This document shows positions 16,338-24,729 of a DNA stretch of 64,000 nucleotides, in pieces. The number at the start of each line of letters is the position of its first letter. Position 1 is the first letter of the stretch. This DNA comes from Fulvimarina sp040239565. GTDB taxonomy: Bacteria > Pseudomonadota > Alphaproteobacteria > Rhizobiales > Rhizobiaceae. Both the position numbers and the translations under genes were made by a program. The stretch spans positions 62,001 through 126,000 of the forward strand of contig NZ_JBEHWS010000006.1 in NCBI RefSeq assembly GCF_040239565.1, written 5' to 3'. The notes beneath the pieces were generated by a model. The model was not told the origin of the DNA, ran no database searches, and was given only the letters and a program-made list of their open reading frames with translations.

Positions 16338-16365
16338 GCAGGCGGATGCCTCTGCGTCCGCCTGC
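16338..16365. terminator. Hairpin between convergent hmuV and aas
   Basis: GCAGGCGGA and TCCGCCTGC form a perfect 9-bp stem with a 10-nt loop, placed between two convergent genes. Only a weak pyrimidine run (CTCTT) follows on the plus strand, so it may act as a bidirectional terminator or 3'-end stabiliser rather than a strong intrinsic terminator. Confidence 0.45.
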
Positions 16366-16387
16366 CTCTTGGCAACTAAGATCTCGG

Positions 16388-19300
16388 TCAGGCCGCTACC
16401 GGTGCCGCTTCCATCTTTCGACTGCCCGCATCAGTTGGCGAGAGCTCAAGCGACAGGGTCTTGGCTGCGGTGAAGTCGGCCTTGCCGCTGCCGAGGAGCG
16501 GCATCTTTTCGACGACGTGAATTTCGGCCGGGATCATCAGGTCCATCGCACCCTTCGACCTTGCGAAGGCGGCGAAGGCCTGACGGTCCGCGCCGGCGGC
16601 ACTCGTCAGGAGGATCAGTCGCTCGCCTTTCTTGGCGTCGGGGATCGCCGAAACGATCACCGGCTCGCCTGGCCACAACTCGGCCGCCAGCGTCTCCACG
16701 GCCGAGAGCGAGACCATCTCGCCGCCGATCTTTGCGAAGCGCTTGGCGCGGCCCTTGATGGAGACGAATCCGTCTATGTCGATCTCGACGATATCGCCCG
16801 TGTCGTGCCAACCGCCCTCCAGCGTTTCGAGGACGCCGGGCTTCTCCGCTTTCAGATAGCCCTGCATCACGTTCGCGCCGCGAATGAAGAGCCGTCCACC
16901 TTCTTCGACGCCCGGCACCGGTTCGAGGCGCGCCTCGATGCCCGGAAGCAGGCGGCCGACGCTTCCCGTTCGGGTTTCCATCGGAGCATTGATGGCGATT
17001 ACGGGCGCAGCCTCGGTCACGCCGTAGCCTTCGAGAATGCGCAGCCCGAAACTCTCCATAAAGGTTGCTCGCGTCGAGGCACGCACCGGTTCGGCCCCGG
17101 CGAAGCAGTAACGCACCGATCGGAAATCATAAGGATGGGCCGTCCGTGCATAACCGGCGAGGAAGGTATCCGTGCCGAAGATGATGGTCGCATTCGAGCC
17201 GTAAATGAGCTCCGGCACGATCCGGTAGTGCAGCGGCGAGGGATAGAGATAGGCCGGAACGCCTGCCGTCAGCGGAAGGAGCGTGCCTGCCGTCAGTCCG
17301 AAGGAGTGAAAGATCGGCAGGACGTTGAAGACCTTGTCCGCACCCGAAAAGTCGATCCGCGCCGCCGCCTGGGCGGTGTTGGCGAGAATGTTGTCGTGGG
17401 AGAGGACGACACCCTTGGGCGCGCCTTCCGAGCCGGATGTGAAGAGGATCGCGGCCCGATCGCTGGCCTTCCGCGCGACGAGCGGCTTCGTGCGGCCCAG
17501 GAGCCCCGCGATCTTCTGCTTCATCCCGATGCCGAGGGCGATGTCTTCCAGATAGGAGATATGGAGTTTCTGCGACAGCGCGGCAACGAGCGGTTCGAGC
17601 CGTGCCTGCTTCACGAAGGCCCGCGCGGTGACGATCGTGTCGACTTGCGCCGCGCGGCAGCTCGACAGAATGTTCGCGGCACCGGCGGTGAAGTTGATCA
17701 TGGCGGGCACCTTGCCGGCGCTCGTCATCGCGAGAAAGGAGACCGCGCCGGCATTGGAGGTCGGCAGCATCAGCCCGATTGTCTCTGCCTTCTCGAAGTG
17801 TGCAGCGAAGCGCTCGGCGAGAATGCGGGTGCGGGTGAGAAGCGCGCCGCGCGTCAGGGGCCCGGTGACGGGATCTTCCGTCGCGAGCGCTCCCATGCCG
17901 CCGCTTCTTGCCTGCTCAATGACCGCTTCGAGCACCGTGCGATCGGTCGGGCGCGCCTCGAACACGCTTTCGGTCATGATGGCATGGAGCGCTGCACCCG
18001 CCGCCTTGCGCCGCCTGCGGCCTTTGAACTCCGGATCGATCGTGAGGTCGCGGGGCGGCAGGATCGTCACCTTCACCTTCGGGAAGAGCTGCTTCTTGAC
18101 GAGGGCATGGGTGAGGCGGGAAAACGGGCTCCGTTCGAGGCCATCGATGCGGATCGGGACGATCTTCGAGCCCGTCTTGTCGGCGACCATCCCGGCACCG
18201 TCATAGACCTTCATCAGGCTGCCGGTCACGGTGATCCGGCCTTCCGGGAAGATGACGAGGGGATTTCCCGCCTGCACCGCCTTGATCAGCGAACGTGTCG
18301 CGATCGGCTTGGTCGGATCGAGCGGAAGCGCGTTGGTGCGCTTGACGAAAGGCTTGACCCACCAGCGCTGGGCAATGGTGCGATCGATGGCAAAGACGGG
18401 ATCGGCCTCGGTGAGGGTCAGCGCCAGCGGGCCGTCGAGGAAGCTGACATGGTTGAGGGCAAGGATCGGCGCAGGGCCGGCGGCATCGAGATGTTCAAGG
18501 CCCTCGACCTCCATCCGGTGGAAGAGGCGCATCACGACGGAGATGAGGTCGCGCAAAGGATTCGTCGGCAGGACTTTAAGCATGACGATCGCGGCTCCGA
18601 GATTGAGGGCGGCAAGGACGGTGAGGATAGGACCGAGGCCGACGCCTGCGGCCTGGACGGCGGCGACGAGGCCACCGGCGAGGGTCATGAAGCCGGCATT
18701 GACGATGTTGTTGCCAGCGACGAGGCGGGCGCGGCGGGCCTTGGGTGCCCAGGCCTGCAGGGCTGCGAAGGCGGGCACGACGAGGAGCGAACCGGCGATC
18801 GCCATGCCGGCAAGGTCGATCGCGGCTCGCACCGTGCCGTCACCTGCGAAGAAGGCGGCGAGCGTATCCGTGGGCGCGTTGCGGGCTTGACCGAGCAGCA
18901 TGAGGCCGAGATCCAGGCTGAAGCCGGCGACGAGGACCGTGCCGACGACCGCCGGCAGGAGGACGATGCGCCCCTTCGAGACGAGCGCCGCAAGGGCAGA
19001 GCCGATACCGATGGCAACGGCGAACAGGGCCAGATAGGTGGTGACGGCAATTTCTGACCCGCCGAGGACGTCCTTCACCAGCGTCGGCATCAGGGACAGG
19101 ACGATGGCCCCGACGACCCAGAACCAGGAGACCATGAGCGAGGCCTTCAGGATGCGGCCGTCGCGCGCCAGTTCGCGGGTGAGCCTCACCGTCGAGCGCA
19201 GGATGTTTCGGTCGATTGTCAGAGTGGGCGCGGCGGCACCGGTCTTCGGGATGAAGCGGCTCGCCGCATAACAGAGGATAGAAAGGCCGATCATCACCGG

Positions 19301-19819
19301 ACCGAAGACCACGACCGTCGTGTCTCCAAGCGAAAGGAGGCCGCCGGCGATCGTGCCGGCAAGGATCGCGGCGAAGGTCGCGCCCTCCACATATGCGTTC
19401 GCGGCCGGAAGCTCCGAGGTTTCCAAGTGGTCGGGCAGGATACCGTATTTGATCGGACCGAACAGCGCGGAGACAAGGCCGAAGACGAAGAGCGCAGCCA
19501 TCAGCACCGGCACCGAACCTAGCGCGATGCCAGCGACGGCCAGACAGGCACCGCCGATCTCGGCGAGCTTCAGACGCCGCGCGACGAGTGCCTTGTCGTA
19601 GCGGTCGGCGAGTTCGCCGCCGAGCGCCGAGAAAAGAAGGAACGGCGCCATGAAGACGGCACCGGCGAGGGTCACGAGCGGCGCGGCCTCCTCGCTGGCG
19701 AGCGTGAAGAGGATCAGAAAGACCAGCGCATTCTTCAACAGATTGTCGTTGAAGGCGGACAGGAATTGCGTAACGAAGAGCGGCAGGAAGCGCCGCGATG
19801 TGAGAAGATGTCTGCTCAT
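16388..19819 (-). CDS. aas: Three-domain Aas: lysophospholipid transporter / acyltransferase / acyl-ACP synthetase
   Basis: The 1143-residue protein joins three functions. Residues 1-410 are an MFS transporter of the LplT type (MSRHLLTSRRFLPLFVTQFL start, twelve hydrophobic segments). About 430-620 is a PlsC acyltransferase with LNHVSFLDG (HxxxxD motif, near 456) and FPEGRIT. From about 650 on is an AMP-forming acyl-ACP synthetase with ILFTSGSEGAPKG near residue 794 and the C-terminal GRAKRFAKIGGEMVS hinge. Such proteins bring lyso-phospholipids in from the outer leaflet and re-acylate them. In enteric bacteria the transporter (LplT) and Aas are separate proteins. It stands alone, 154 nt after the YiaAB gene. 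Confidence 0.92.
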   Translation of the reverse strand: MSRHLLTSRRFLPLFVTQFLSAFNDNLLKNALVFLILFTLASEEAAPLVTLAGAVFMAPFLLFSALGGELADRYDKALVARRLKLAEIGGACLAVAGIALGSVPVLMAALFVFGLVSALFGPIKYGILPDHLETSELPAANAYVEGATFAAILAGTIAGGLLSLGDTTVVVFGPVMIGLSILCYAASRFIPKTGAAAPTLTIDRNILRSTVRLTRELARDGRILKASLMVSWFWVVGAIVLSLMPTLVKDVLGGSEIAVTTYLALFAVAIGIGSALAALVSKGRIVLLPAVVGTVLVAGFSLDLGLMLLGQARNAPTDTLAAFFAGDGTVRAAIDLAGMAIAGSLLVVPAFAALQAWAPKARRARLVAGNNIVNAGFMTLAGGLVAAVQAAGVGLGPILTVLAALNLGAAIVMLKVLPTNPLRDLISVVMRLFHRMEVEGLEHLDAAGPAPILALNHVSFLDGPLALTLTEADPVFAIDRTIAQRWWVKPFVKRTNALPLDPTKPIATRSLIKAVQAGNPLVIFPEGRITVTGSLMKVYDGAGMVADKTGSKIVPIRIDGLERSPFSRLTHALVKKQLFPKVKVTILPPRDLTIDPEFKGRRRRKAAGAALHAIMTESVFEARPTDRTVLEAVIEQARSGGMGALATEDPVTGPLTRGALLTRTRILAERFAAHFEKAETIGLMLPTSNAGAVSFLAMTSAGKVPAMINFTAGAANILSSCRAAQVDTIVTARAFVKQARLEPLVAALSQKLHISYLEDIALGIGMKQKIAGLLGRTKPLVARKASDRAAILFTSGSEGAPKGVVLSHDNILANTAQAAARIDFSGADKVFNVLPIFHSFGLTAGTLLPLTAGVPAYLYPSPLHYRIVPELIYGSNATIIFGTDTFLAGYARTAHPYDFRSVRYCFAGAEPVRASTRATFMESFGLRILEGYGVTEAAPVIAINAPMETRTGSVGRLLPGIEARLEPVPGVEEGGRLFIRGANVMQGYLKAEKPGVLETLEGGWHDTGDIVEIDIDGFVSIKGRAKRFAKIGGEMVSLSAVETLAAELWPGEPVIVSAIPDAKKGERLILLTSAAGADRQAFAAFARSKGAMDLMIPAEIHVVEKMPLLGSGKADFTAAKTLSLELSPTDAGSRKMEAAPVAA

Positions 19820-19973
19820 CTGGAGTGTCCTTGGGACAAAAGCCCGACCGATCCGCGATGGGTCACCCCACGGCGGAAGGATCGCTCGTTTCGTTTGAGC
19901 TCGTGGAGCCGGGAAAACGTGAAGGCGTCGTGGAGCACAGCGCGCTCCTCGAAGGAGTTCATTCCCGCCGCTT

Positions 19974-20264
19974 CTACAGATCCTCGCGATTGCGACTTGC
20001 CTGCCGGAGGAGTTCCTCGGTGCGCGCCTCGTCGAGACGCGAGACCATGCTACGGCCCTCTTCCTCGTCTCGCAGAAGCCGCGTCACCGAGATCGCGCAG
20101 TGGACGAGCATGATCACCGCCATGGCGTAGAAGCCTTTGGCAGCGAAGCTCGCCTCCATGAAGAAGACGCCGCCGGCATTCATGACGGCCGCGAGCACGA
20201 AGCTGGCGATGGAATAGGCCTTCCACGCACGGGTGGCCTTTGGCTGGTAGGAAATATCGCTCAT
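19974..20264 (-). CDS. YiaAB two-helix inner-membrane protein
   Basis: The 96-residue protein has two predicted membrane helices (about residues 16-35 and 43-62) in the YiaA/YiaB pattern with KAYSIASFVLAAVMNAGGVFF, followed by a charged cytoplasmic C-terminal tail. The molecular role of YiaAB proteins is not known. It lies 36 nt after the PspA-like gene with AAGGA eight nt before its ATG, so the two should be one operon. A membrane protein next to a PspA-like protein suggests it could be its membrane anchor or sensor; that is inference. Confidence 0.85.
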   Translation of the reverse strand: MSDISYQPKATRAWKAYSIASFVLAAVMNAGGVFFMEASFAAKGFYAMAVIMLVHCAISVTRLLRDEEEGRSMVSRLDEARTEELLRQASRNREDL

Positions 20265-20300
20265 CGTTGAAATCCTTTGTCTGGAAGATCGCTGGAGATG

Positions 20301-20990
20301 TCAGGCGGCCGTGCCGGCGCGCTGGCGCAGGCGAGAGAGAACGCTCTCCGTGCTGTGCGGGGCGGCAGGACCGCATCCGGCGGAAGCGAGCTTTTCGGTC
20401 AGCCGCTCACCGGGATCGATCTCCTCGTCCGGATCGAGGCGATCGGCGATCGTCAGATCGTCTTCCTGACCGCGTAACAGGCGGGCGAGCGTCGCTTCGG
20501 CCTCTGAAAGCGTGGCAAGATGCGGGGCCGCCGGATCGGCAAGACGGAGCGAGACGCTGCGGCGAGTGGCATCGGCAAGGCGCAAGCCGCGCTCGAGATC
20601 GCGAATGCGCGTTTCGCTGCGGGTGATTGCGCGCTGGAGCCGCGCGAGCTCCGCCTCGATGACCGCGATGGCTTTGTCCGAAGCTTCGCGATCGGCCTCG
20701 AGCCGCCCGATGGCTTCCGCCGCTTCGGCAGCGAGCGCCTCATTGCTTTGCCGGATCGCTGCGACGGCACGCTCTTCGAGATCGGCGATCTGCCCGGAGA
20801 TCGCATCGCGGCGGCGTTTCTCGCGGCGGTTTTCCGCACAGGCCCGCGCCTCCGCCACCTTGGCAGACTTTACCGTCGCCGAGACGTCGCGGATCTGCTG
20901 GCGCAGGATCGTGATCGCGTTTGCGTCGACGATGCTTTCGCGGCGGTCGTTTGCGGTTCCCCGCAGAAGGGTCATAAGAGATTTCAACAT
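20301..20990 (-). CDS. PspA/IM30-family envelope-stress protein
   Basis: The 229-residue protein begins MLKSLMTLLRGTANDRRESI, then DANAITILRQQIRDVSATVK, the N-terminus of a PspA/IM30 subfamily. It is almost entirely charged helix with strong coiled-coil character (about residues 25-165). Proteins of this family coat and stabilise stressed inner membranes. The C-terminal third is less regular and rich in Asp and Glu. The ATG has AGAGGA five nt upstream. The gene is divergent from a TetR gene, with three TGAACnnnGTTCA operators between them, the nearest only 15 nt upstream of this start. It likely forms an operon with the YiaAB gene. Confidence 0.85.
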   Translation of the reverse strand: MLKSLMTLLRGTANDRRESIVDANAITILRQQIRDVSATVKSAKVAEARACAENRREKRRRDAISGQIADLEERAVAAIRQSNEALAAEAAEAIGRLEADREASDKAIAVIEAELARLQRAITRSETRIRDLERGLRLADATRRSVSLRLADPAAPHLATLSEAEATLARLLRGQEDDLTIADRLDPDEEIDPGERLTEKLASAGCGPAAPHSTESVLSRLRQRAGTAA

Positions 20991-21005
20991 GGCTTCCTCT
21001 CATAT

Positions 21006-21018
21006 TGAACATTGTTCA
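21006..21018. promoter_or_regulatory. TetR operator 1 (TGAACnnnGTTCA)
   Basis: TGAACATTGTTCA is a perfect 5-3-5 inverted repeat, 15 nt upstream of the pspA-like start codon. It is one of three copies of the same site in the divergent region. Its position over the leader or start site of the pspA-like gene suggests repression. Confidence 0.75.
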
Positions 21019-21038
21019 TTTTGGAAGCTAGCAGAAAA

Positions 21039-21051
21039 TGAACAACGTTCA
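21039..21051. promoter_or_regulatory. TetR operator 2 (TGAACnnnGTTCA)
   Basis: TGAACAACGTTCA is the middle copy, centred 33 bp from operator 1 and 23 bp from operator 3. It lies midway between the two divergent genes and could control both. Confidence 0.75.
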
Positions 21052-21061
21052 AGATCTGAAA

Positions 21062-21074
21062 TGAACGTCGTTCA
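21062..21074. promoter_or_regulatory. TetR operator 3 (TGAACnnnGTTCA)
   Basis: TGAACGTCGTTCA is the copy nearest the tetR gene, ending 21 nt before its GTG start and about 10 nt before its ribosome-binding site. This position implies autorepression of the regulator. Confidence 0.75.
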
Positions 21075-21095
21075 AAATATTTTCAGGAGGCATAT

Positions 21096-21692
21096 GTGGC
21101 GTCCAGACAGGCCAAGAGGGACGATCTCAAAGCCCGGCTCATCGCTGCGGCACGCGAGCGGATCGAAAGCCAAGGGGTCCGCAATCTGCGCGCCCGGGAC
21201 ATCACGCAGGATGCGGGATGCGCACTCGGCGGCCTCTACACGGCCTTTTCCGATCTTCAGACGCTGATCATTCACGTCAATGGCGAGACCCTCAATGCAC
21301 TGAGCGGTCATCTTTCGAAGGCACGGGAGGGCACCAATGGGCCGAGGGACGAGTTGCGCGCCCTGGCGCTCGCCTATCTCGATTTCGCCGAAACCCATCG
21401 CGCGCTCTGGTTCGCGCTCTTCGATGCGACCTCCCTCGCCGATACCCCCATTCCCGACTGGCACCGCGCGCAACAGGCTGATCTCGTCCGGCTGATCGCC
21501 GAACCACTTTCGCGGATCGAGACCACCCTTGCGCAAGAAGCGCTCGTCAACCGCGCCCAGGCGCTTTTCGCGGCGGTCCACGGTATCGTGACGATCAGCC
21601 TGGAAGAGCGTGCGATCGGGCTTTCAGGGCAGGCGCTTCGGGATGAACTGATCCTTCTTCTCGACCGGATGATCGCGATCAGAGACGCGTAG
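21096..21692 (+). CDS. TetR-family transcriptional regulator
   Basis: The 198-residue protein has an N-terminal TetR helix-turn-helix (about residues 10-55) with ARDITQDAGCALGGLYTAFS. The C-terminal ligand domain contains HRALWFALFD and resembles the WHG-type TetR C-domain. Translation starts at GTG (21096), placed five nt after AGGAGG; the overlapping ATG is out of frame. It is divergent from the PspA-like gene. The three TGAACnnnGTTCA repeats in the 105-bp gap are the expected binding sites for this regulator and would make it autoregulated. The inducer is unknown; a membrane-active compound would fit the target genes. Confidence 0.88.
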   Translation: MASRQAKRDDLKARLIAAARERIESQGVRNLRARDITQDAGCALGGLYTAFSDLQTLIIHVNGETLNALSGHLSKAREGTNGPRDELRALALAYLDFAETHRALWFALFDATSLADTPIPDWHRAQQADLVRLIAEPLSRIETTLAQEALVNRAQALFAAVHGIVTISLEERAIGLSGQALRDELILLLDRMIAIRDA

Positions 21693-22075
21693 CAGTGAAG
21701 CTCAACGCGCTTGCGAATGCACGTCACCGGTCTCTTCACGCAGCCAAGAGCTGCGTGTTCCAACTCCGAGCCCGGCGGCAAGAGAGGTACGCTCGTCAAG
21801 ATCGACAAATTCCAGCGAAAGACAGGAGCGGTGAAGATGGTGACAAGGTGTCATGCCCGGAGATACGCATCGACCGCGACAGAATAACGACCGCGTGCTT
21901 GCACCCTATCGTATCGCGCGCCTGGATATCCAGCCAATCGGCACCGGGTCGATAAAGGGAACGGGGACAAAGTCTGCAGGTTCAGTTCTGCCGATCAGTC
22001 ACCATGCCATCAAACAAAAGCCACACGCGATGCGGCGGAAGTCCTTTTAGAGGTCGAAAGCTTATGGAATTTAGA
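21693..22075. other. 383-bp gap without a supported gene
   Basis: Between tetR and the tRNA gene I see no convincing protein. An 86-codon open frame from 21695 has no ribosome-binding site and no recognisable family pattern. CACGCAG-CCAAGAG-CTGCGTG (21737-21757) is a 7-bp stem followed by TTCC and may end the tetR transcript weakly. Confidence 0.5.
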
Positions 22076-22165
22076 TGGCGGTGAGAGAGGGATTCGAACC
22101 CTCGATACGGTTTCCCGTATACACGCGTTCCAGGCGTGCGCCTTCAACCACTCGGCCACCTCACC
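22076..22165 (-). tRNA. tRNA-Ser (anticodon GGA)
   Basis: On the minus strand the gene starts GGTGAGGTGGCCGAGTGG, has the anticodon arm with loop CTGGAAC (anticodon GGA), a long variable arm (TACGGGAAACCGTA), the T arm GGTTCGAATCC, and ends in G73 with an encoded CCA (22076-22078). The long variable arm and the D-arm pattern identify a class II serine tRNA. It reads UCC and UCU codons. The acceptor stem closes with one G-U pair. Confidence 0.97.
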
Positions 22166-22504
22166 AATGTCCGTGAGCTTTTGCGCGATTTCGGCGCTTA
22201 TCCGTCGAATGACTGAATGGACCGAACACGCAGCGTGAAAGCAGCGGACGGCGCGGGACCTAAGCCAGAAATCGCGTCGGTTCAAGCGTTTTGTCCAGAC
22301 CAAGGCGCGGAAGTTCGATCTTTCTTTGAGGTATCGCCTGTTTTGAGGTCTGCCGAGCGACGGGCGAGGCGGAGGGAACACCATCAATAGCAGGATCGCC
22401 GCAGGCCCGGCCCATGCCGTTGCCAAGAGGCCGGCCAGCCCCCATCTTCCGGGTCTGAAACCATCCATGCGAAACGTCTCGCCAGACCGGAGCCCGCCCC
22501 TTCG
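22166..22504. other. 339-bp gap without a supported gene
   Basis: This lies between tRNA-Ser and the small membrane protein gene. A long minus-strand open frame runs across it and across the tRNA gene, and has no family pattern, so it is not a gene. The tRNA promoter should lie at the left end, but I could not identify convincing hexamers. Confidence 0.5.
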
Positions 22505-22783
22505 ATGCGCTTTTTCCTGCGGATGATCGGAACCCTGTTTCTTGCGATCGCCACCGTCTTCGCCGTCGGCGACGTCGCCCAGTACGTGGCGGACGACGTG
22601 ATCCGCATGGCGACGATCGCCGAGATCGCACGGATGACCGGCATCGGCGCAGGCCTGTTCGCGGATGGTGCGTCCCCAACGGCCGCGGCAATCGGAACCT
22701 GGCCCTTTGCGATCACCTTCGCCATCATCGGCGCGGTGCTGACGCTGCTCGGACGCAAGCCACGCAGGATCGGGCGCGCCTGA
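22505..22783 (+). CDS. Small two-helix membrane protein of unknown function
   Basis: The 92-residue product has a hydrophobic N-terminal segment (residues 3-25) and a second one near residues 62-82 (TWPFAITFAIIGAVLTLLG), with a basic tail RKPRRIGRA that would stay in the cytoplasm. The middle part is loosely polar. It looks like a real alphaproteobacterial membrane protein by composition, but I recognise no family. No clear ribosome-binding site precedes the ATG. It is 71 nt upstream of msrA in the same direction and may be co-transcribed with it. Confidence 0.6.
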   Translation: MRFFLRMIGTLFLAIATVFAVGDVAQYVADDVIRMATIAEIARMTGIGAGLFADGASPTAAAIGTWPFAITFAIIGAVLTLLGRKPRRIGRA

Positions 22784-22854
22784 CGCGACCCACTCAACCA
22801 AGCCGGTCTTCGCGCATCTCACAGAGGCGCAGCGCCGGTGAAAGGAGCGAAACG

Positions 22855-23523
22855 ATGTATATTCTCGACATGTTCGCCAAGAAGACGAAGATGGTCGACC
22901 CGGCCGAAGCCCTGAAGGGCCGATCGACAGAAATGCCAGTGCCCGAGACTCATTTCGTCAACGGGGCACCGATCAAGGCGCCATTTCCGGATGGGCTGAA
23001 GCAGGCCGTCTTCGGCATGGGCTGCTTCTGGGGCATCGAGCGCAAGTTCTGGCAGCTCGACGGCGTCTATTCGACGGCGGTCGGCTATCTCGGCGGCTAT
23101 ACGCCGAACCCCACATATCAGGAGGTCTGTACCGGCCAGACCGGGCACAACGAGGTGGTGCTCGTCGTCTACGATCCGGACAAGATCAGCTATCGCGAAC
23201 TGCTGAAGACGTTCTGGGAAGGTCATGACCCGACCCAGGGCATGCGCCAGGGCAATGACATGGGCACCCAGTATCGCTCAGGGATCTACACCTTCGACGA
23301 CGAGCAGGCGGAAATCGCCGAGGATACGAAGGCGGCCTATCAGCAGGCGCTGAAGGCCGCCGGCCATACCGGCACGATCTCGACGGAGATCAAAGCGGCC
23401 GAGGAATTCTATTATGCGGAGGATTATCATCAGCAGTATCTCGCCAAGAACCCGCGCGGCTATTGCGGCGTCGGGGGAACGGGCGTGAGTTGTCCGGTGG
23501 GGGCCGGTGTCGCGGCGGAGTAG
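22855..23523 (+). CDS. msrA: Peptide-methionine (S)-S-oxide reductase MsrA
   Basis: The 222-residue enzyme reduces methionine-S-sulfoxide in oxidised proteins. The catalytic cysteine is Cys57 in GCFWG. The GHDPTQ segment and the C-terminal resolving cysteine region NPRGYCGVGGTGVSCPVG are present. An N-terminal extension of about 45 residues makes it the longer MsrA form seen in E. coli and many alphaproteobacteria. GGAGCGAAACG lies just before the ATG. A strong terminator follows 25 nt after the stop, so this is the end of a transcript. Confidence 0.96.
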   Translation: MYILDMFAKKTKMVDPAEALKGRSTEMPVPETHFVNGAPIKAPFPDGLKQAVFGMGCFWGIERKFWQLDGVYSTAVGYLGGYTPNPTYQEVCTGQTGHNEVVLVVYDPDKISYRELLKTFWEGHDPTQGMRQGNDMGTQYRSGIYTFDDEQAEIAEDTKAAYQQALKAAGHTGTISTEIKAAEEFYYAEDYHQQYLAKNPRGYCGVGGTGVSCPVGAGVAAE

Positions 23524-23548
23524 GCTTTCCGACGAGACATAATTTCTG

Positions 23549-23576
23549 CGGCCGCCCTTCGGGGCGGCCGTTTTCT
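23549..23576 (+). terminator. Intrinsic terminator after msrA
   Basis: CGGCCGCCC, a TTCG loop and GGGCGGCCG form a 9-bp GC-rich stem directly followed by TTTTCTT. Placement 25 nt after the msrA stop is ideal. Confidence 0.9.
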
Positions 23577-23597
23577 TAAGGTACGAGCCTGCGGTTC

Positions 23598-23629
23598 GTC
23601 ATTCCAGGGCTGCGTCCCTGGAATCCAGG
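23598..23629. repeat. Single palindromic repeat unit, REP-like variant
   Basis: GTCATTCCAGGGC, a short loop and GTCCCTGGAATCCAGG form a palindrome of the same design as the units at 5174 and 26322 (GTCATCCTCGGG...CCCGAGGATCCAG), with the core changed from CCTCGG to TCCAGG. No facing partner is obvious nearby. Confidence 0.6.
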
Positions 23630-23758
23630 CGATGTCGATTGTGGTTGGGACCCGCCTCATCCCCTGTGTAGATGAACGACCGGAACCGAAGCCTTCCATT
23701 CCACCGTCAATAGGGTATGCCTCCGCACCCAGACAGGAAGCCGAGAGCAGGTGGCAGC

Positions 23759-24700
23759 ATGGCCCAGAAGGTGATCTTCGATACCGACCCGGGGCAGGAC
23801 GATGCGGTGGCGATCCTCACCGCCCTCGCCTCGCCGGATGAAATCGATGTTCTCGGCATCGTCACGGTGGCCGGTAATATCCCGCTCGATCTGACGACAA
23901 AGAACGCCCTCAAGCTGCTGGAGCTTGCCGGCCGCACCGAAATACCCGTTCATCCGGGCTGCTCGAAGCCTTTCGGCCGCACGCTCGTCACCGCCGAGCA
24001 TGTTCACGGCAAGACCGGGCTCGATGGGCCGGACCTGCCGGAGCCGACCATCGCCGCCCAAAGTCAACACGGCGTCGACTATCTCATCGAGACGGTCCGC
24101 GCCCATGAAGCCGGCACGATCCGCCTGCTCTGCCTCGGACCGCTTACCAATGTCGCGCTGGCCTTCGCAAAAGCCCCGGATATCGCGGCACGCCTGCAAG
24201 ACGTCGTCATGATGGGTGGGGGCTATTTCGAAGTGGGCAACATCACGCCGACGGCGGAATTCAACATCTATGTCGACCCGGAGGCGGCCAGCGCGGTCTT
24301 CAGGTCTGGCGCGGCGATCACCGTGCTCCCTCTCGACGTTACCCATGCCATGCGCTCGACGCGCGAGCGGATCGCGGCCTTCCGCGATATCGGCAATCGC
24401 TCCGGCGATGCGGTAGCTGCGATGCTTTCTTTTTCCGAGCGCTTCGATCTCGAAAAGTACAACTGGGAAGGCGCGCCGCTGCACGATCCATGCGTCACAG
24501 CCTACGTGCTGCAACCGGACATGTTCGAAGGACGAGAAGTGAACGTTTCCATCGAGACGGGTTCCGAGCTCTGCCGCGGCATGACCGTCGTCGATTATTG
24601 GGGCGTCACGGACAGGCCGAAGAATGCAGTCTGGGTTCGATCCGGTAATGCGGATGCATTCTTCGCACTTTTGGCGGAGCGCATCGCACGCCTGCCCTGA
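23759..24700 (+). CDS. Inosine-uridine-type nucleoside hydrolase
   Basis: The 313-residue protein has the N-terminal calcium-binding DTDPGQDDA (Asp8, Asp10, Asp14, Asp15) that defines nucleoside hydrolases, the VMMGGGYFEVGNITPTAEFN segment, and a C-terminal HDPCVTAYVL with the catalytic-region His and Asp. It splits ribonucleosides into base and ribose for salvage. The specificity (purine, pyrimidine or both) cannot be told. A frame 14 codons longer is open, but the ATG at 23759 follows AGGTGG and gives the usual length. No transporter gene lies next to it. Confidence 0.92.
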   Translation: MAQKVIFDTDPGQDDAVAILTALASPDEIDVLGIVTVAGNIPLDLTTKNALKLLELAGRTEIPVHPGCSKPFGRTLVTAEHVHGKTGLDGPDLPEPTIAAQSQHGVDYLIETVRAHEAGTIRLLCLGPLTNVALAFAKAPDIAARLQDVVMMGGGYFEVGNITPTAEFNIYVDPEAASAVFRSGAAITVLPLDVTHAMRSTRERIAAFRDIGNRSGDAVAAMLSFSERFDLEKYNWEGAPLHDPCVTAYVLQPDMFEGREVNVSIETGSELCRGMTVVDYWGVTDRPKNAVWVRSGNADAFFALLAERIARLP

Positions 24701-24729
24701 CGATAAGCAAGCCATGCAATTTGCAAGAA

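Noticed and set aside
16346..19057. 903-codon open frame on the plus strand
   Set aside because: It lies entirely opposite the Aas gene, whose domains and motifs are unmistakable. The plus-strand translation is Arg/Asp/Gly-rich without any family pattern, as expected for the antisense of a GC-rich gene.
21695..21955. 86-codon open frame after tetR
   Set aside because: No ribosome-binding site, no recognisable domain, biased composition; treated as non-coding.
22010..22822. 270-codon minus-strand open frame
   Set aside because: It runs through the tRNA-Ser gene and opposite a small membrane-protein gene, and has no family pattern.
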